From assembly GCA_012719495.1 (NCBI GenBank), contig JAAYAG010000060.1:64001-128000 (forward strand): DNA of 64,000 nt, read 5' to 3'. The notes below the pieces were generated by a model. The model saw only the letters and a program-made list of their open reading frames with translations, searched no databases and was not told the DNA's origin. Position numbers and translations under genes: made by a program. This document shows positions 9,127 to 17,820 of the stretch, piece after piece. The DNA comes from Bacteroidales bacterium. Its GTDB lineage: Bacteria; Bacteroidota; Bacteroidia; Bacteroidales; Prolixibacteraceae. Numbering within the stretch: the first letter of the stretch is position 1; every line of letters starts with the position of its first letter.

Positions 9127-10185
9127 ATGACCAATTTGAGCAGCAACATATCAAAAACGGAAAAAACACCACTTTTCGGCAAAACACTAAGCGAACTCTC
9201 TGAAATTGTAGCTGAACTCAAATTACCCGGTTTTACAGCCAAACAAATTGCCAGTTGGTTATATAATAAAGAAATTGAGTCGATTGATGAAATGACCAAT
9301 CTCTCGAAAAAAACGCGCGAGATATTGTCGGAAAAATATTGTGTTGGGCTTAGCAAACCGGTTAAAGTTCAGGTTAGTACCGATGGAACAAAAAAATACC
9401 TTTTTGCCACCCAACATGGAAAATATATTGAAACAGCCATGATCCCCGACAAAGAGAGAATCACCGTTTGTGTTTCATCCCAAGTTGGGTGCAAAATGGG
9501 CTGTTTATTTTGCATGACAGGCAAGCAAGGTTTTAATGGGCAACTTACATCTGGTGAGATAATTAATCAATTACGCATGATTGATGAATTCAAAAGCATA
9601 ACCAACATTGTTTACATGGGCATGGGCGAACCTTTCGATAATTTGGATCAAGTACTGAAAAGCATCAACATTCTAACTTCAGACTGGGGTTATGCCATGA
9701 GCCCAAGGCGCATAACTGTTTCATCTATAGGTATTATACCGTCATTAAAACGATTCTTGGTTGAAAGCAACTGTAATGTTGCCATTAGCCTCCACACCCC
9801 ATTCGAAAATGAGAGAGAGAAATTAATGCCTGTCCAGCTCGCCTACCCTATTGAAAAAGTTGTGGCCGAGATACGCTCTTTCGATTTTGATAATCAGCGA
9901 AAACTATCTTTCGAATATATCGTATTTGGTGGATTCAACGACACTCCTGCTCACGTTAAAGAACTTGCCCGCCTCTTAAATGGGGTAAAAAGTCATATTA
10001 ATTTGATCCGCTTCCACCCAATTCCCGGCACTCCATTAAATAAAACGAACGAAAAACGCTTGCTAGAATTCAAAGAAGAATTAAACAAAAAAGGGTTACT
10101 TACTACAATAAGGGCATCGCGTGGCCAAGACATCTATGCCGCTTGTGGCTTGTTAAGTACTAAAGGAATTACTACTGAAGCTTGA
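9127..10185 (+). CDS. rlmN: 23S rRNA (adenine(2503)-C2)/tRNA (adenine(37)-C2) methyltransferase RlmN
   Basis: About 352 residues from the ATG at 9127; an in-frame ATG at 9067 would add 20 residues without family character. The radical SAM motif CKMGCLFCMTGKQGF carries the CxxxCxxC Fe-S ligands, MGMGEPFDN is the GEP motif, and the C-terminal AACG holds the Cys that carries the transient methyl group. It adds a C2 methyl to A2503 of 23S rRNA and A37 of some tRNAs. It follows the ferredoxin reductase on the same strand. Confidence 0.93.
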   Translation: MTNLSSNISKTEKTPLFGKTLSELSEIVAELKLPGFTAKQIASWLYNKEIESIDEMTNLSKKTREILSEKYCVGLSKPVKVQVSTDGTKKYLFATQHGKYIETAMIPDKERITVCVSSQVGCKMGCLFCMTGKQGFNGQLTSGEIINQLRMIDEFKSITNIVYMGMGEPFDNLDQVLKSINILTSDWGYAMSPRRITVSSIGIIPSLKRFLVESNCNVAISLHTPFENEREKLMPVQLAYPIEKVVAEIRSFDFDNQRKLSFEYIVFGGFNDTPAHVKELARLLNGVKSHINLIRFHPIPGTPLNKTNEKRLLEFKEELNKKGLLTTIRASRGQDIYAACGLLSTKGITTEA

Positions 10186-10280
10186 CTTTCAGTTTCTTTA
10201 TTACTAAACACTTACATTGGTGCAAATATACAAGTAAACTTTTGGGCTTTCAATTATGTTTTTTTAAAAATCAAAATTGC

Positions 10281-10288
10281 TATTTTTG
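10281..10288 (+). promoter_or_regulatory. -7 box upstream of the MBL-fold gene
   Basis: TATTTTTG matches TAnnTTTG and lies 76 bases before the ATG at 10365, in an otherwise featureless AT-rich gap. Confidence 0.4.
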
Positions 10289-10364
10289 AATAGTTTGATA
10301 TGTAATGAACGATTGGTTTTCATTCCCGATTGTTCTTGAGTTTTTACCACAAAAAAAATAAAAC

Positions 10365-11072
10365 ATGAGAAATATAGCATTCCTTTTCGCTTTTATCTTT
10401 CTATTGGGCTATAATTCAATAGCTAAGGATAATAGCTCTATTCAATTTTATCCAATTGAACATGCATCGTTTGTTATTCAATCGGGTGATATTACCATTT
10501 TTGTAGATCCTGTTGGAGCAGTTGAAAAATATACCAACTTCCCTACCCCACAGCTGATTTTGCTCACACATGCCCATGGAGATCACTTAAACAAAGAACT
10601 TATCGAGTCTGTAAAAAAAGAAAACACTCAAATTATCGGTCCTGCGATAGTAACCCAACAGCTTGGATATGGAAAAACCATGGCTAATGGGGAAAAAGCT
10701 ACTGTGTCAAACATTAACATTGAATCTGTTGCGATGTACAATGCAAGCCCCGAGCGACTCAATTTTCATCCCAAAGGTGTTGGAAATGGATATGTTATAG
10801 AGCTTAACGGAGAACGAATTTACATTGCCGGCGATACTGAAGATATTCCCGAAATGCGAAAGCTAAAAAACATTGACCATGCCTTTGTTTGCATGAATTT
10901 ACCATATACAATGACTCCTGAACAAGCCGCATCAGCCGTTCTCGAATTTAAACCAAAACACGTTTACCCATATCATTACCGTCAACAAGATGGTTTCAGT
11001 AATATTGACAAATTCAAAGAGTTAGTCTCAACTGAACCAACAATTAAGGTTGAACTTTTGAAGTGGTATTAA
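10365..11072 (+). CDS. Exported MBL-fold metallohydrolase (UlaG/RomA-like)
   Basis: A 235-residue protein with a signal peptide (residues 1-20) and the metallo-beta-lactamase fold. The metal motif is LTHAHGDHLN near residue 68, followed by a second-shell Asp in IAGDTEDIPEM and a C-terminal His in YPYHYRQQDG. The compact form, opening FYPIEHASFVIQ, resembles the UlaG-like L-ascorbate-6-P lactonase or N-acyl-PE phospholipase D-like branch. The substrate is unknown; location is periplasmic or outer surface. It converges on the first cyclophilin gene, 16 bases apart. Confidence 0.8.
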   Translation: MRNIAFLFAFIFLLGYNSIAKDNSSIQFYPIEHASFVIQSGDITIFVDPVGAVEKYTNFPTPQLILLTHAHGDHLNKELIESVKKENTQIIGPAIVTQQLGYGKTMANGEKATVSNINIESVAMYNASPERLNFHPKGVGNGYVIELNGERIYIAGDTEDIPEMRKLKNIDHAFVCMNLPYTMTPEQAASAVLEFKPKHVYPYHYRQQDGFSNIDKFKELVSTEPTIKVELLKWY

Positions 11073-11088
11073 AGTAATTTCAACAACA

Positions 11089-12405
11089 TTACCATTCAAT
11101 TTTTACCCTTTTCAGCCGAATATCGGTAAGTGGGCGAAAATCGTTTTTTGTAGGCAGAAGAGAAATCCGGTCGGCAATTTCCAACCCTGAAACCACTTCT
11201 CCAAAAACGGTATATTCGCCATCCAAATGGGGTGCACCGCCAATTGTTTTGTACATTTCACGCTCAGCTGCGGTGAATTTTATTCCGTTTTCTTTTTCAA
11301 TATCGTTTAGCTCGTCGTCGAGATATTTACGACCGGTAACTATATAAAATTGTGAACCATCGGAACGCTTCTCTCGGTTTTGTGTATCGGGTTTCCGCGG
11401 TGATCCAATTGCGCCTCGCTTATGAATCAGTTTTCTTTCTATATAAGCCGGAAGTGTGTAGCCCGGACCTTTCCAACCTACAACATCGTCAGAAGCAGCA
11501 TTTCGGGTATCAGCAGCTCCACTTTGAATTCCAAAATCACGAATTACCCTATGGATCAGTAAATTATCATAAAATCCTTCCTTCGCGAGCTTTACAAAAT
11601 TATCCCGATATGTTGGTGTTTCATTAAAAAGCCTGATAACAATATTCCCATAATCTGTTTCCAGGACAATCCGTTTTATCGAAGCATTCCTTTTAGAATC
11701 GGGATTAGATAAAGCAGTAAGTTGTTGTGGTGAAGATTTTTTTGAAAGTAACCGGGCAATTTCTCCGGCCGGAATTGCAAAATAGTTTCTTTCACCCATT
11801 TCTTCAATAAAAGTTGCCATCCCAAGAATCTTGCCAGTAGAAACAAAAATTGGCGCACCTCGTTGATTGGTAAGAACATTGTTCGTAATATTGAAATATT
11901 CCTGTCCTTGAACTATCTTTTTTTGAAGACATTTTCCTTTGAAAAGAGGTTGAACCGAATTTGCTCTACTGCCTGCGATATAAGTAATAACATTGGTGAT
12001 AAAAGAATCGGAGTAAAGCAATAAGGGCTGGGCAAGCAGTGAGTCAGAATAAAGAAGTACAAGATTACTGATTCTATCGTATGCTACGAACTTATTCACA
12101 ATTAATTTCTTACCACCATTCAACGGCGTTATGATTGCACGATCGGCATCGTTTACAAAAGAAAATGGCAAGGCAAGTATGTTGTTATCGGCTACAAAAC
12201 CCTGACCAGTTTCGAGCAAGCGATCTCCTTTGAAGGTTTGCACCGAGAAAATTGAATTAATAAAGTTTGAAAAGTCTGGGCCTTTGGGTGCTTCTTGTTC
12301 ATTAGTATTTTCAGTTTTTGTTTCTTTCTGTTTTGAGGAACAAGACGAAACCAACATAAAAACCAAGCAAAGACATACGACCGTAAGAAAAAATAACTTT
12401 TTCAT
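11089..12405 (-). CDS. Lipoprotein: degenerate trypsin-like domain fused to cyclophilin-type peptidyl-prolyl isomerase
   Basis: A 438-residue protein with a lipobox (MLVSSCSSK), so probably envelope-anchored. Residues 45-215 align by eye with a DegP/HtrA-type trypsin-like domain (GQGFVADNNILALPFSFV, then YDRISNLVLLYSDS, NQRGAPIFVSTGKILGMA and NYFAIPAGEI). However, the His, Asp and Ser positions read Pro/Phe, Asn and Arg, so it should be proteolytically dead. Residues 245-438 form a cyclophilin with IHRVIRDFGIQSG and GSQFYIVTGR, keeping the catalytic Arg, Phe and Gln. It is the last of three adjacent cyclophilin genes on this strand. Confidence 0.8.
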   Translation of the reverse strand: MKKLFFLTVVCLCLVFMLVSSCSSKQKETKTENTNEQEAPKGPDFSNFINSIFSVQTFKGDRLLETGQGFVADNNILALPFSFVNDADRAIITPLNGGKKLIVNKFVAYDRISNLVLLYSDSLLAQPLLLYSDSFITNVITYIAGSRANSVQPLFKGKCLQKKIVQGQEYFNITNNVLTNQRGAPIFVSTGKILGMATFIEEMGERNYFAIPAGEIARLLSKKSSPQQLTALSNPDSKRNASIKRIVLETDYGNIVIRLFNETPTYRDNFVKLAKEGFYDNLLIHRVIRDFGIQSGAADTRNAASDDVVGWKGPGYTLPAYIERKLIHKRGAIGSPRKPDTQNREKRSDGSQFYIVTGRKYLDDELNDIEKENGIKFTAAEREMYKTIGGAPHLDGEYTVFGEVVSGLEIADRISLLPTKNDFRPLTDIRLKRVKIEW

Positions 12406-12470
12406 TAAAAAAAGGATTTGTCAACTTAATAATGCATTGAATATATGATGTTTATAAATGGATAACCCAT

Positions 12471-13280
12471 TTATTTAATTCGTTTCACAGTAATAACCAC
12501 ATCAGTAAGTGGCCGGTTATTATTATCTGTCTTCAGGGCAGCAATTTTGTCAATCACATCAAAACCTTCCAACATTTCTCCAAAAACGGTGTATTCATGG
12601 TCAATTTCGGGTGAACCGCCAAGGGTAGTATACGCTTCGCGCTGATCTTGTGAAAAAATCAATTTCCCTTCTGCAAGTTCATATTCAACCTCTATTTTCT
12701 CTTTTATTGTCTCGGCAAGCTGTTTGGCTTCCTCAATACGGTTTTCAGCCTTCAAAAGATCGAGTTGCGCTTTTACCTCGGGCGGGTATACTTTGCTTAT
12801 TACTTTCTTTCTGATAGGCCTGTTTACAGCTATTTCAAGTGTATCAAGCTGCCCACTGGTAAATTTTCTTCCCTGAATGATAAAAAACTGTGAAATATCG
12901 CTTTGTTTAAAAATATTGATATCGTCGGGTTGGCGGGGAGCACACAAAGCCCCTTTTTTACAAAAATGATGGGGTAATATTTCATCATCTACCGTCTTAG
13001 TTGGGTCTCCATAGCCGATAAACTTTCCCGGAGGGGCATTTCGTGAATCTTTTGAGCCTCCTTGAATCATAAAATCCTGAATCACCCGGTAAAACAATGT
13101 TCCATTAAAATGACCCTTTTCAATCAATTCGATAAAAGCATCGCGATGCTTTGGAGTATCGTCGTAGAGCAAAAAGGTCATGCTTCCAAGATTTGTAGAA
13201 ACCAATACTTTATTGCCTTGTGAAAAAAGCTGATTTACTGTCAATAAAAATAAAATAAGTACAAAAAACTTGCTTCTCAT
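12471..13280 (-). CDS. Exported cyclophilin-type peptidyl-prolyl cis-trans isomerase
   Basis: A 269-residue protein with a signal peptide (residues 1-21). Core motifs are LFYRVIQDFMIQGGSKDSRN, with the catalytic Arg, Phe and Gln, and ISQFFIIQGRKF. Between SQFFI and the closing EYTVFGEMLEGFDVID lies an insert of about 80 charged residues, absent from canonical cyclophilins, with a coiled-coil look (AQLDLLKAENRIEEAKQLAE). It probably folds periplasmic or outer-membrane clients. It is the middle gene of three paralogues, with 65- to 70-base gaps. Confidence 0.87.
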   Translation of the reverse strand: MRSKFFVLILFLLTVNQLFSQGNKVLVSTNLGSMTFLLYDDTPKHRDAFIELIEKGHFNGTLFYRVIQDFMIQGGSKDSRNAPPGKFIGYGDPTKTVDDEILPHHFCKKGALCAPRQPDDINIFKQSDISQFFIIQGRKFTSGQLDTLEIAVNRPIRKKVISKVYPPEVKAQLDLLKAENRIEEAKQLAETIKEKIEVEYELAEGKLIFSQDQREAYTTLGGSPEIDHEYTVFGEMLEGFDVIDKIAALKTDNNNRPLTDVVITVKRIK

Positions 13281-13348
13281 GCTAAAAAAATAAACAGTTA
13301 CTTATAAATTACTTACTGAAAAAATATCAACAAGTTGGTGCATTAAAG

Positions 13349-14173
13349 CTATTGTGAAACTTTAATTCTCATTTTGATATCCTGAACTGGTCTGTCATTC
13401 CGGTCCACACTAACATTTGCAATTGAGTCGATAATTCCCAACCCTTCAATCACTTCGCCAAAAACAGTATAAGCGCCATCGAGGAATGGCGTTCCGCCGA
13501 CTGTTGTATATACTACTCTTTTAAGACTATCAACCTCAAAGGAAGATAGGTTTGCTTTCGCTTCTGCGTCCTGATAAATTACATCGAGAAAAGCATTCAA
13601 GCTATCACGAACTGGCAGCTTTTGAAGACGTTTAATTTCGCTCTGGTTAGCTTTTATGAATTTATCTGTTTCAATTTTTATGGCTTGTTGCTTTCGCCTA
13701 TCTATAAGCATATCAAGAGTTTCGTTAGTATACGTTTTCCCCTGTACAATGTAAAATTGCGATGCCGATGATTTTTTTTCAGGATTAACTTCGTCTGAAG
13801 TTCGGGCAGCAGAAAGAGCTCCCTTTTTATGAAACAATGTCTGATTGAATTCTGCCGGAATTTCGTAGCCTAAATCGCCCCCACCAAGTTGGCGGCCAGC
13901 TCTTGCGCCTTTCGAATCAGGATCGCCGCCTTGTATCATAAAATCTTTTATTACCCGATGAAACAGCAATTCGTCATAAAATCCCTGTTCAACCAATTTT
14001 ATAAAATTGTCTCGATGCTGTGGTGTTTCATTATACAGCTTAACTTTCATCGTTCCAAACGAAGTTTGAATTTCGACAATTTTCTCAGGAATTGAATCGT
14101 TACCAGCTTGAAGTGGCTTACAAAACATAAAAAATAAAGCAATTCCTATTGGAATAAAAAATTTTGTTTTCAT
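13349..14173 (-). CDS. Exported cyclophilin-type peptidyl-prolyl cis-trans isomerase
   Basis: A 274-residue protein with a signal peptide (residues 1-23). Active-site motifs LLFHRVIKDFMIQGGDPD and ASQFYIVQGKTY are intact and closest of the three paralogues to standard cyclophilins. It too carries an insert of about 80 residues, rich in Lys and Glu, before the GAYTVFGEVIEGLGIID segment. It is the promoter-proximal gene of the trio, with a TAnnTTTG box 20 bases upstream. Role: prolyl isomerase or chaperone in the periplasm. Confidence 0.88.
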   Translation of the reverse strand: MKTKFFIPIGIALFFMFCKPLQAGNDSIPEKIVEIQTSFGTMKVKLYNETPQHRDNFIKLVEQGFYDELLFHRVIKDFMIQGGDPDSKGARAGRQLGGGDLGYEIPAEFNQTLFHKKGALSAARTSDEVNPEKKSSASQFYIVQGKTYTNETLDMLIDRRKQQAIKIETDKFIKANQSEIKRLQKLPVRDSLNAFLDVIYQDAEAKANLSSFEVDSLKRVVYTTVGGTPFLDGAYTVFGEVIEGLGIIDSIANVSVDRNDRPVQDIKMRIKVSQ

Positions 14174-14192
14174 TTTTGTTTTGTTTTTTTGA

Positions 14193-14200
14193 CAAAGATA
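14193..14200 (-). promoter_or_regulatory. -7 box for the cyclophilin cluster
   Basis: On the minus strand TATCTTTG, an exact TAnnTTTG match, 20 bases before the ATG of the first cyclophilin gene. It lies in the 81-base gap shared with the divergent acetyltransferase gene. Confidence 0.45.
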
Positions 14201-14254
14201 TCAATCGTAAGATACTTTGTCTTTTTCTATAATCCAACATTTATTTGAAAAGTC

Positions 14255-14806
14255 ATGCTTATAACCGATCTTACAGTAGATTCTTCAATAACATTAAAAA
14301 ATTTGATTATCAACGATTCGAAAGTAATATTCGATGCCATTGACCAAAACCGCTACTTTTTTCGGAAATGGCTTCCTTTTGTCGATATGACACGTTCGGA
14401 AATAGATACCCTTTCATTTGTTAAATCAATTGTTGACGATGTTGAACGGCGGCAAGAGATTTTTACGATCTGGTACGATAACACATTTTGTGGTTTAGTA
14501 GGCTTAAAAGATATCGACTACCTGAACCGAAAACTCGAAATTGGATATTGGTTAGTTGAAAAGATGAACGGAAAAGGTATTATGCTCCGTTCGGTTGAAA
14601 AGATTCTGGAATTCTGCTTCAAAAAACTTGAAATAAACCGGATTCAAATCAAATGTGGCTTGGGGAATTTTCAAAGCGCAGCCATTCCAAAAAAACTTGG
14701 ATTTTCACTCGAAGGTATTGAACGTCATGGCGAAAGACATCATACCCGATATATCGACCTTGAAATATACAGCTTGTTAAAATACGAGTGGGAAGAAAAC
14801 CGTTAA
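14255..14806 (+). CDS. GNAT family N-acetyltransferase (RimL/RimJ-like)
   Basis: A 183-residue protein matching the ribosomal-protein-serine acetyltransferase branch of the GNAT superfamily. It shows LEIGYWLVEKMNGKGIM (acetyl-CoA-binding region), EILEFCFKKLEINRIQIKCG and the closing NFQSAAIPKKLGFSLEGIER. The acceptor may be a ribosomal protein N-terminus or a small molecule. It stands alone on the plus strand, divergent from the cyclophilins. Confidence 0.85.
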   Translation: MLITDLTVDSSITLKNLIINDSKVIFDAIDQNRYFFRKWLPFVDMTRSEIDTLSFVKSIVDDVERRQEIFTIWYDNTFCGLVGLKDIDYLNRKLEIGYWLVEKMNGKGIMLRSVEKILEFCFKKLEINRIQIKCGLGNFQSAAIPKKLGFSLEGIERHGERHHTRYIDLEIYSLLKYEWEENR

Positions 14807-14912
14807 TCAACGAATTTTAGCCGTTCGTCACCAATTTTTTGACGTTCGTAAACACAAAACAGCCATTCGTAAATATTAGCATTTTTTTCGAACAATGGTT
14901 TTCGTTTTTACT

Positions 14913-15026
14913 TACTTTTGAAGTGCTTAATCAAAACCAGTTTAATTTTCTCTTTTCCAACCACACTCCCCACGCGCACAAGCTTAACTTCAGCCGGAAA
15001 GCCCCATTTTTTCCGGCTTTTTTTTA
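14913..15026 (+). ncRNA. Possible small RNA (promoter plus intrinsic terminator, no ORF)
   Basis: The 217-base gap after the acetyltransferase holds an exact TAnnTTTG box (TACTTTTG, 14913-14920). About 70 bases later comes a perfect nine-pair hairpin (AGCCGGAAA, 14992-15000, with its complement at 15010-15018) followed by a run of T. The terminator points along the plus strand, away from the flanking minus-strand gene. This implies a transcript of about 100 bases from near 14927. It could instead be only the acetyltransferase terminator. No known RNA family is recognised. Confidence 0.35.
14992..15024 (+). terminator. Intrinsic terminator
   Basis: Hairpin with a nine-pair stem AGCCGGAAA/TTTCCGGCT, loop of nine bases, then an eight-base T run. 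It serves the plus strand (acetyltransferase or small RNA). Confidence 0.75.
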
Positions 15027-15248
15027 TTTTATAGTAACCAGAAAATCGAAAATTTCAACAACATCATCACGGCGCAATTTAGCTCGTTTCCTGTGTTCTT
15101 GTACTCCATTAAGACTTACTTCTCCATTCTCGACGAAAAGCTGAGCTTGCCCCCCACTTTCTGCTATTCTCATCAACTTTAGTAATTTTATTAACTCGAT
15201 ATAATCACCTCGCAATTCAAATTCTAGGTTTTGCTTTTTTTGTTTCAT
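15024..15248 (-). CDS. S4-domain RNA-binding protein (YbcJ-like)
   Basis: A 74-residue protein made almost entirely of an S4 RNA-binding fold. The pattern LIKLLKLMRIAESGGQAQLF, VENGEVSLNGV and KRAKLRRDDVVEIF matches the YbcJ/YaaA small S4 proteins. It probably binds structured RNA (rRNA or tRNA); its target is unknown. Its ATG overlaps the stop of the upstream yjbR-like gene in an ATGA overlap, so it is the last gene of hemW-yjbR-S4. Confidence 0.85.
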   Translation of the reverse strand: MKQKKQNLEFELRGDYIELIKLLKLMRIAESGGQAQLFVENGEVSLNGVQEHRKRAKLRRDDVVEIFDFLVTIK

Positions 15249-15601
15249 TGATTTTCAATAAGTTGTTGTTGTTGTTGTTTCGATAAGCCACTTATTACCA
15301 AATGGTACGACTCATCGATAAAAGAATGAATTAGTTCATTGGATAACGAACCATTTATCATCACCATGTTCCAATGCTTTTTATTCATGTGGTAACCAGG
15401 TAATACTGCTGGATATTGTTCTCGAAGCTCTATGGCTTTTTCAGGTTGACATTTTATAATTATCGATAATTCTCCATCGAGATTAAGTAATAGGAACATT
15501 TTATCCAAAACTTTAAATACCAGTGTATTATCATCAAATGGCATGCATTCTGTCACTGCATTTTTTGAAAGGCAATAATCGCGGATTGTTTCAACATTCA
15601 T
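15245..15601 (-). CDS. MmcQ/YjbR family DNA-binding protein
   Basis: A 118-residue protein of the YjbR/CyaY-like fold family. It opens with MNVETIRDYCLSKNAVTECM and has the typical DDNTLVFKVLDKMFLLL core and the HMNKKHWNMVMINGSL helix start. Family members are annotated as DNA-binding, but the function is not established. It lies between hemW (five bases upstream) and the S4 gene (four-base overlap). Confidence 0.85.
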   Translation of the reverse strand: MNVETIRDYCLSKNAVTECMPFDDNTLVFKVLDKMFLLLNLDGELSIIIKCQPEKAIELREQYPAVLPGYHMNKKHWNMVMINGSLSNELIHSFIDESYHLVISGLSKQQQQQLIENQ

Positions 15602-15606
15602 AGTAA

Positions 15607-16734
15607 TTACACGTAAAATAGTTCCTCAATAATTGAATCTAAAATAAATAACCCTTTCTTTGTAATATACACATTATCATTGCTTTCTTCGATAAAACCA
15701 AGAGATATATAATGAATAATTTTTTGCTCAAAATACTGAAAATACTTGCTTCCAAATTGCTGTAATAATTGATTTTTACTGATTCCCCAACATGTTCGTA
15801 AGCGAGTTAATAAGTAGTCGTTGAATTTATCATTTATAGATAAGGTTTCAAATCTTCCTGCAATAGTCTTATTATCTATATGTTGTAAATACTTTTTTAC
15901 GCTTGATACATTCCAGAATCGTGTTGCTTTGTTATACGAATGGGCAGATGGACCAAGCCCTAAATATTCCGTTTGATTCCAGTATGATGTGTTATGCCTA
16001 GAAAAGAAACCATCAAGGGCAAAATTTGATATTTCATAATGAATAAAATCATTCTTTTTTGCTTCCTCTATGAGCGTTTCAAACTGAATAATGCTCTCAT
16101 CTTCATCTATTTCACGAATATAACCTTTTGTCAATTGCTTCCAAAACTGTGTCCCCTTATGAAAAGTAAGATGATAAGCAGATAAATGTTGTACATTGAG
16201 TTGAAAAGCTTGTTGCAAATTTTCTTTCCACTGCTTCACTGACATTCCCGGAATTCCATAAATCAAATCGATGCTAATATTTTCAAATCCAACAGATTGA
16301 GACATTTTTACGGCTTCAATAGCTTGCATTGCAGAATGTCGTCGACCCATAAAGATCAAATCTTTGTCAGAAAATGATTGAATTCCTATACTTAATCGAT
16401 TGATTCCTATTGATTTAATTTCTTTTAGATATTCTGCCGACAAGTCATCGGGATTAGCTTCCATGGTAATCTCGGCCTCGGATAAAACGGTATAGGTCGT
16501 TCGTATTAAATCCAAGATTTCACATAATTGTTTAGCACTTAAGATAGAAGGTGTTCCACCCCCAAAATAAATTGTAGATATAATACGTTCATTTAAGTAA
16601 TCTTTTCGCAAAAATATCTCTTGTGAAAGAGCTGCTAAAAATGAATCAACTTGCAATAAATCAACAGATTTATAGAAATCGCAATAATGGCAGCGCTTCT
16701 TGCAAAAAGGTATATGAATGTAGATTCCTGACAT
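15607..16734 (-). CDS. hemW: Radical SAM heme chaperone HemW
   Basis: A 375-residue homologue of HemN/HemW. The radical SAM motif is CKKRCHYCDF (CxxxCxxC with the Tyr usual in this family), followed by YFGGGTPSIL and EANPDDLS. HemW lacks coproporphyrinogen oxidase activity and delivers heme to apo-proteins; the short N-terminus before the Cys motif favours HemW over HemN. First gene of the minus-strand operon hemW-yjbR-S4. Confidence 0.88.
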   Translation of the reverse strand: MSGIYIHIPFCKKRCHYCDFYKSVDLLQVDSFLAALSQEIFLRKDYLNERIISTIYFGGGTPSILSAKQLCEILDLIRTTYTVLSEAEITMEANPDDLSAEYLKEIKSIGINRLSIGIQSFSDKDLIFMGRRHSAMQAIEAVKMSQSVGFENISIDLIYGIPGMSVKQWKENLQQAFQLNVQHLSAYHLTFHKGTQFWKQLTKGYIREIDEDESIIQFETLIEEAKKNDFIHYEISNFALDGFFSRHNTSYWNQTEYLGLGPSAHSYNKATRFWNVSSVKKYLQHIDNKTIAGRFETLSINDKFNDYLLTRLRTCWGISKNQLLQQFGSKYFQYFEQKIIHYISLGFIEESNDNVYITKKGLFILDSIIEELFYV

Positions 16735-16853
16735 GAAGTTTTATGTATAAAAAGTCAAAATAACAAAAAAAGAGAATTAGCAGAGCATTTTTTTTCACTT
16801 TTGCCGAATAAAACAGAAATTGAAAATGTTGAATTTATTAAAATAATATAAAA

Positions 16854-17240
16854 TTGAAAATCAGATATTTATATCCTTTTGTTTGGTTTATACTAGTCAT
16901 TATTGGCTCTCTGTCGCCACAACGAAATCTGCCATCAATTGTAATTTTTGAACATGCCGACAAAGTTGTTCATGGAATTATGTATTTTATAATGACTGTT
17001 TTACTAATCCCTGCGCTTATGTCGGAAAAGAAATATACAAAAAGCTATATTTTTTCCTTTTTTACATCGGCATTTTGCGGATTAGTGATGGAATTTTTAC
17101 AGTATAGCATTACCAACACACGATCAGCTGATATACTCGATTTTTTTGCCAATTGTATAGGTGCACTTTTGGGCATAATTTTTTATCAATATGCCATTCG
17201 GAATAAAAAAATTGAAAAAAAACTGTTTAAAATTGAATAG
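16854..17240 (+). CDS. VanZ-like membrane protein
   Basis: A 128-residue membrane protein with four hydrophobic helices. It has the VanZ core: the first helix ending GSLSPQRNLP, then HADKVVHGIMYFIM, VMEFLQYSI and SADILDFFANCIGALLG. A TTG at 16854 appears to be the start. The reading frame is closed at 16839-16841, and the next in-frame ATG (16980) would delete the conserved first helix. The function of stand-alone VanZ-like proteins is unknown. It converges on the Rrf2 gene with a 14-base overlap. Confidence 0.8.
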   Translation: MKIRYLYPFVWFILVIIGSLSPQRNLPSIVIFEHADKVVHGIMYFIMTVLLIPALMSEKKYTKSYIFSFFTSAFCGLVMEFLQYSITNTRSADILDFFANCIGALLGIIFYQYAIRNKKIEKKLFKIE

Positions 17241-17670
17241 TTTCCCCCGAAATTTCGAAATCTTCTACAATGTCAGCTAACGAGGTATTCTTATAAAAAG
17301 AAATCAAATCATTACGAATAGCATTAAAACGCTTATGAATAGGACACGTAGAAATTTCCTCTGTAAAACAACTACAAGATTCAAGCCGAATAATACAATT
17401 GTTAAAATATGACAGTCCATCTACTTGAACAATAATATCATAGAGAGATATCTCTTCGGGCTTTCTAGCCAATGCAAATCCACCGTGAGGCCCTTTGGTC
17501 GAGCATAAAATATTTTCTCTTGCCAATTTTTGAAGTATTTTACCCAAAAATGGAGATGGTATATTTAAATCGTCGGTGATTTTTTTAATCCCGATTTTAT
17601 TTTGACCCTCAGAATAGTTAGCAATATAAATCATTGCCCTGATGGCATATTTGCAGGTGTTCGACAGCAT
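17227..17670 (-). CDS. Rrf2 family transcriptional regulator, Fe-S type
   Basis: A 147-residue winged-helix protein of the Rrf2/IscR family. The helix-turn-helix includes KKITDDLNIPSPFLGKILQK, and the wing has the STKGPHGGFALAR motif. Cys92, Cys99 or Cys101, Cys109 and His112 are placed like the [2Fe-2S] ligands of IscR (Cys92, Cys98, Cys104, His107), so it probably senses Fe-S status, redox or NO. No isc or suf genes are nearby to indicate the regulon. It stands alone, convergent with VanZ. Confidence 0.85.
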   Translation of the reverse strand: MLSNTCKYAIRAMIYIANYSEGQNKIGIKKITDDLNIPSPFLGKILQKLARENILCSTKGPHGGFALARKPEEISLYDIIVQVDGLSYFNNCIIRLESCSCFTEEISTCPIHKRFNAIRNDLISFYKNTSLADIVEDFEISGETIQF

Positions 17671-17820
17671 AACTAAAATATTGGTATTCTTATTCGCTTA
17701 AAAATTGTATCAAAATAATTTTCAATCAACTGGACAATTTCACCTAAAAATAATGAATTTAGCTTGATTGATAATAAAATAATGAAATTTTACATCAATT
17801 TTCATTCACCAATCTAAAAA

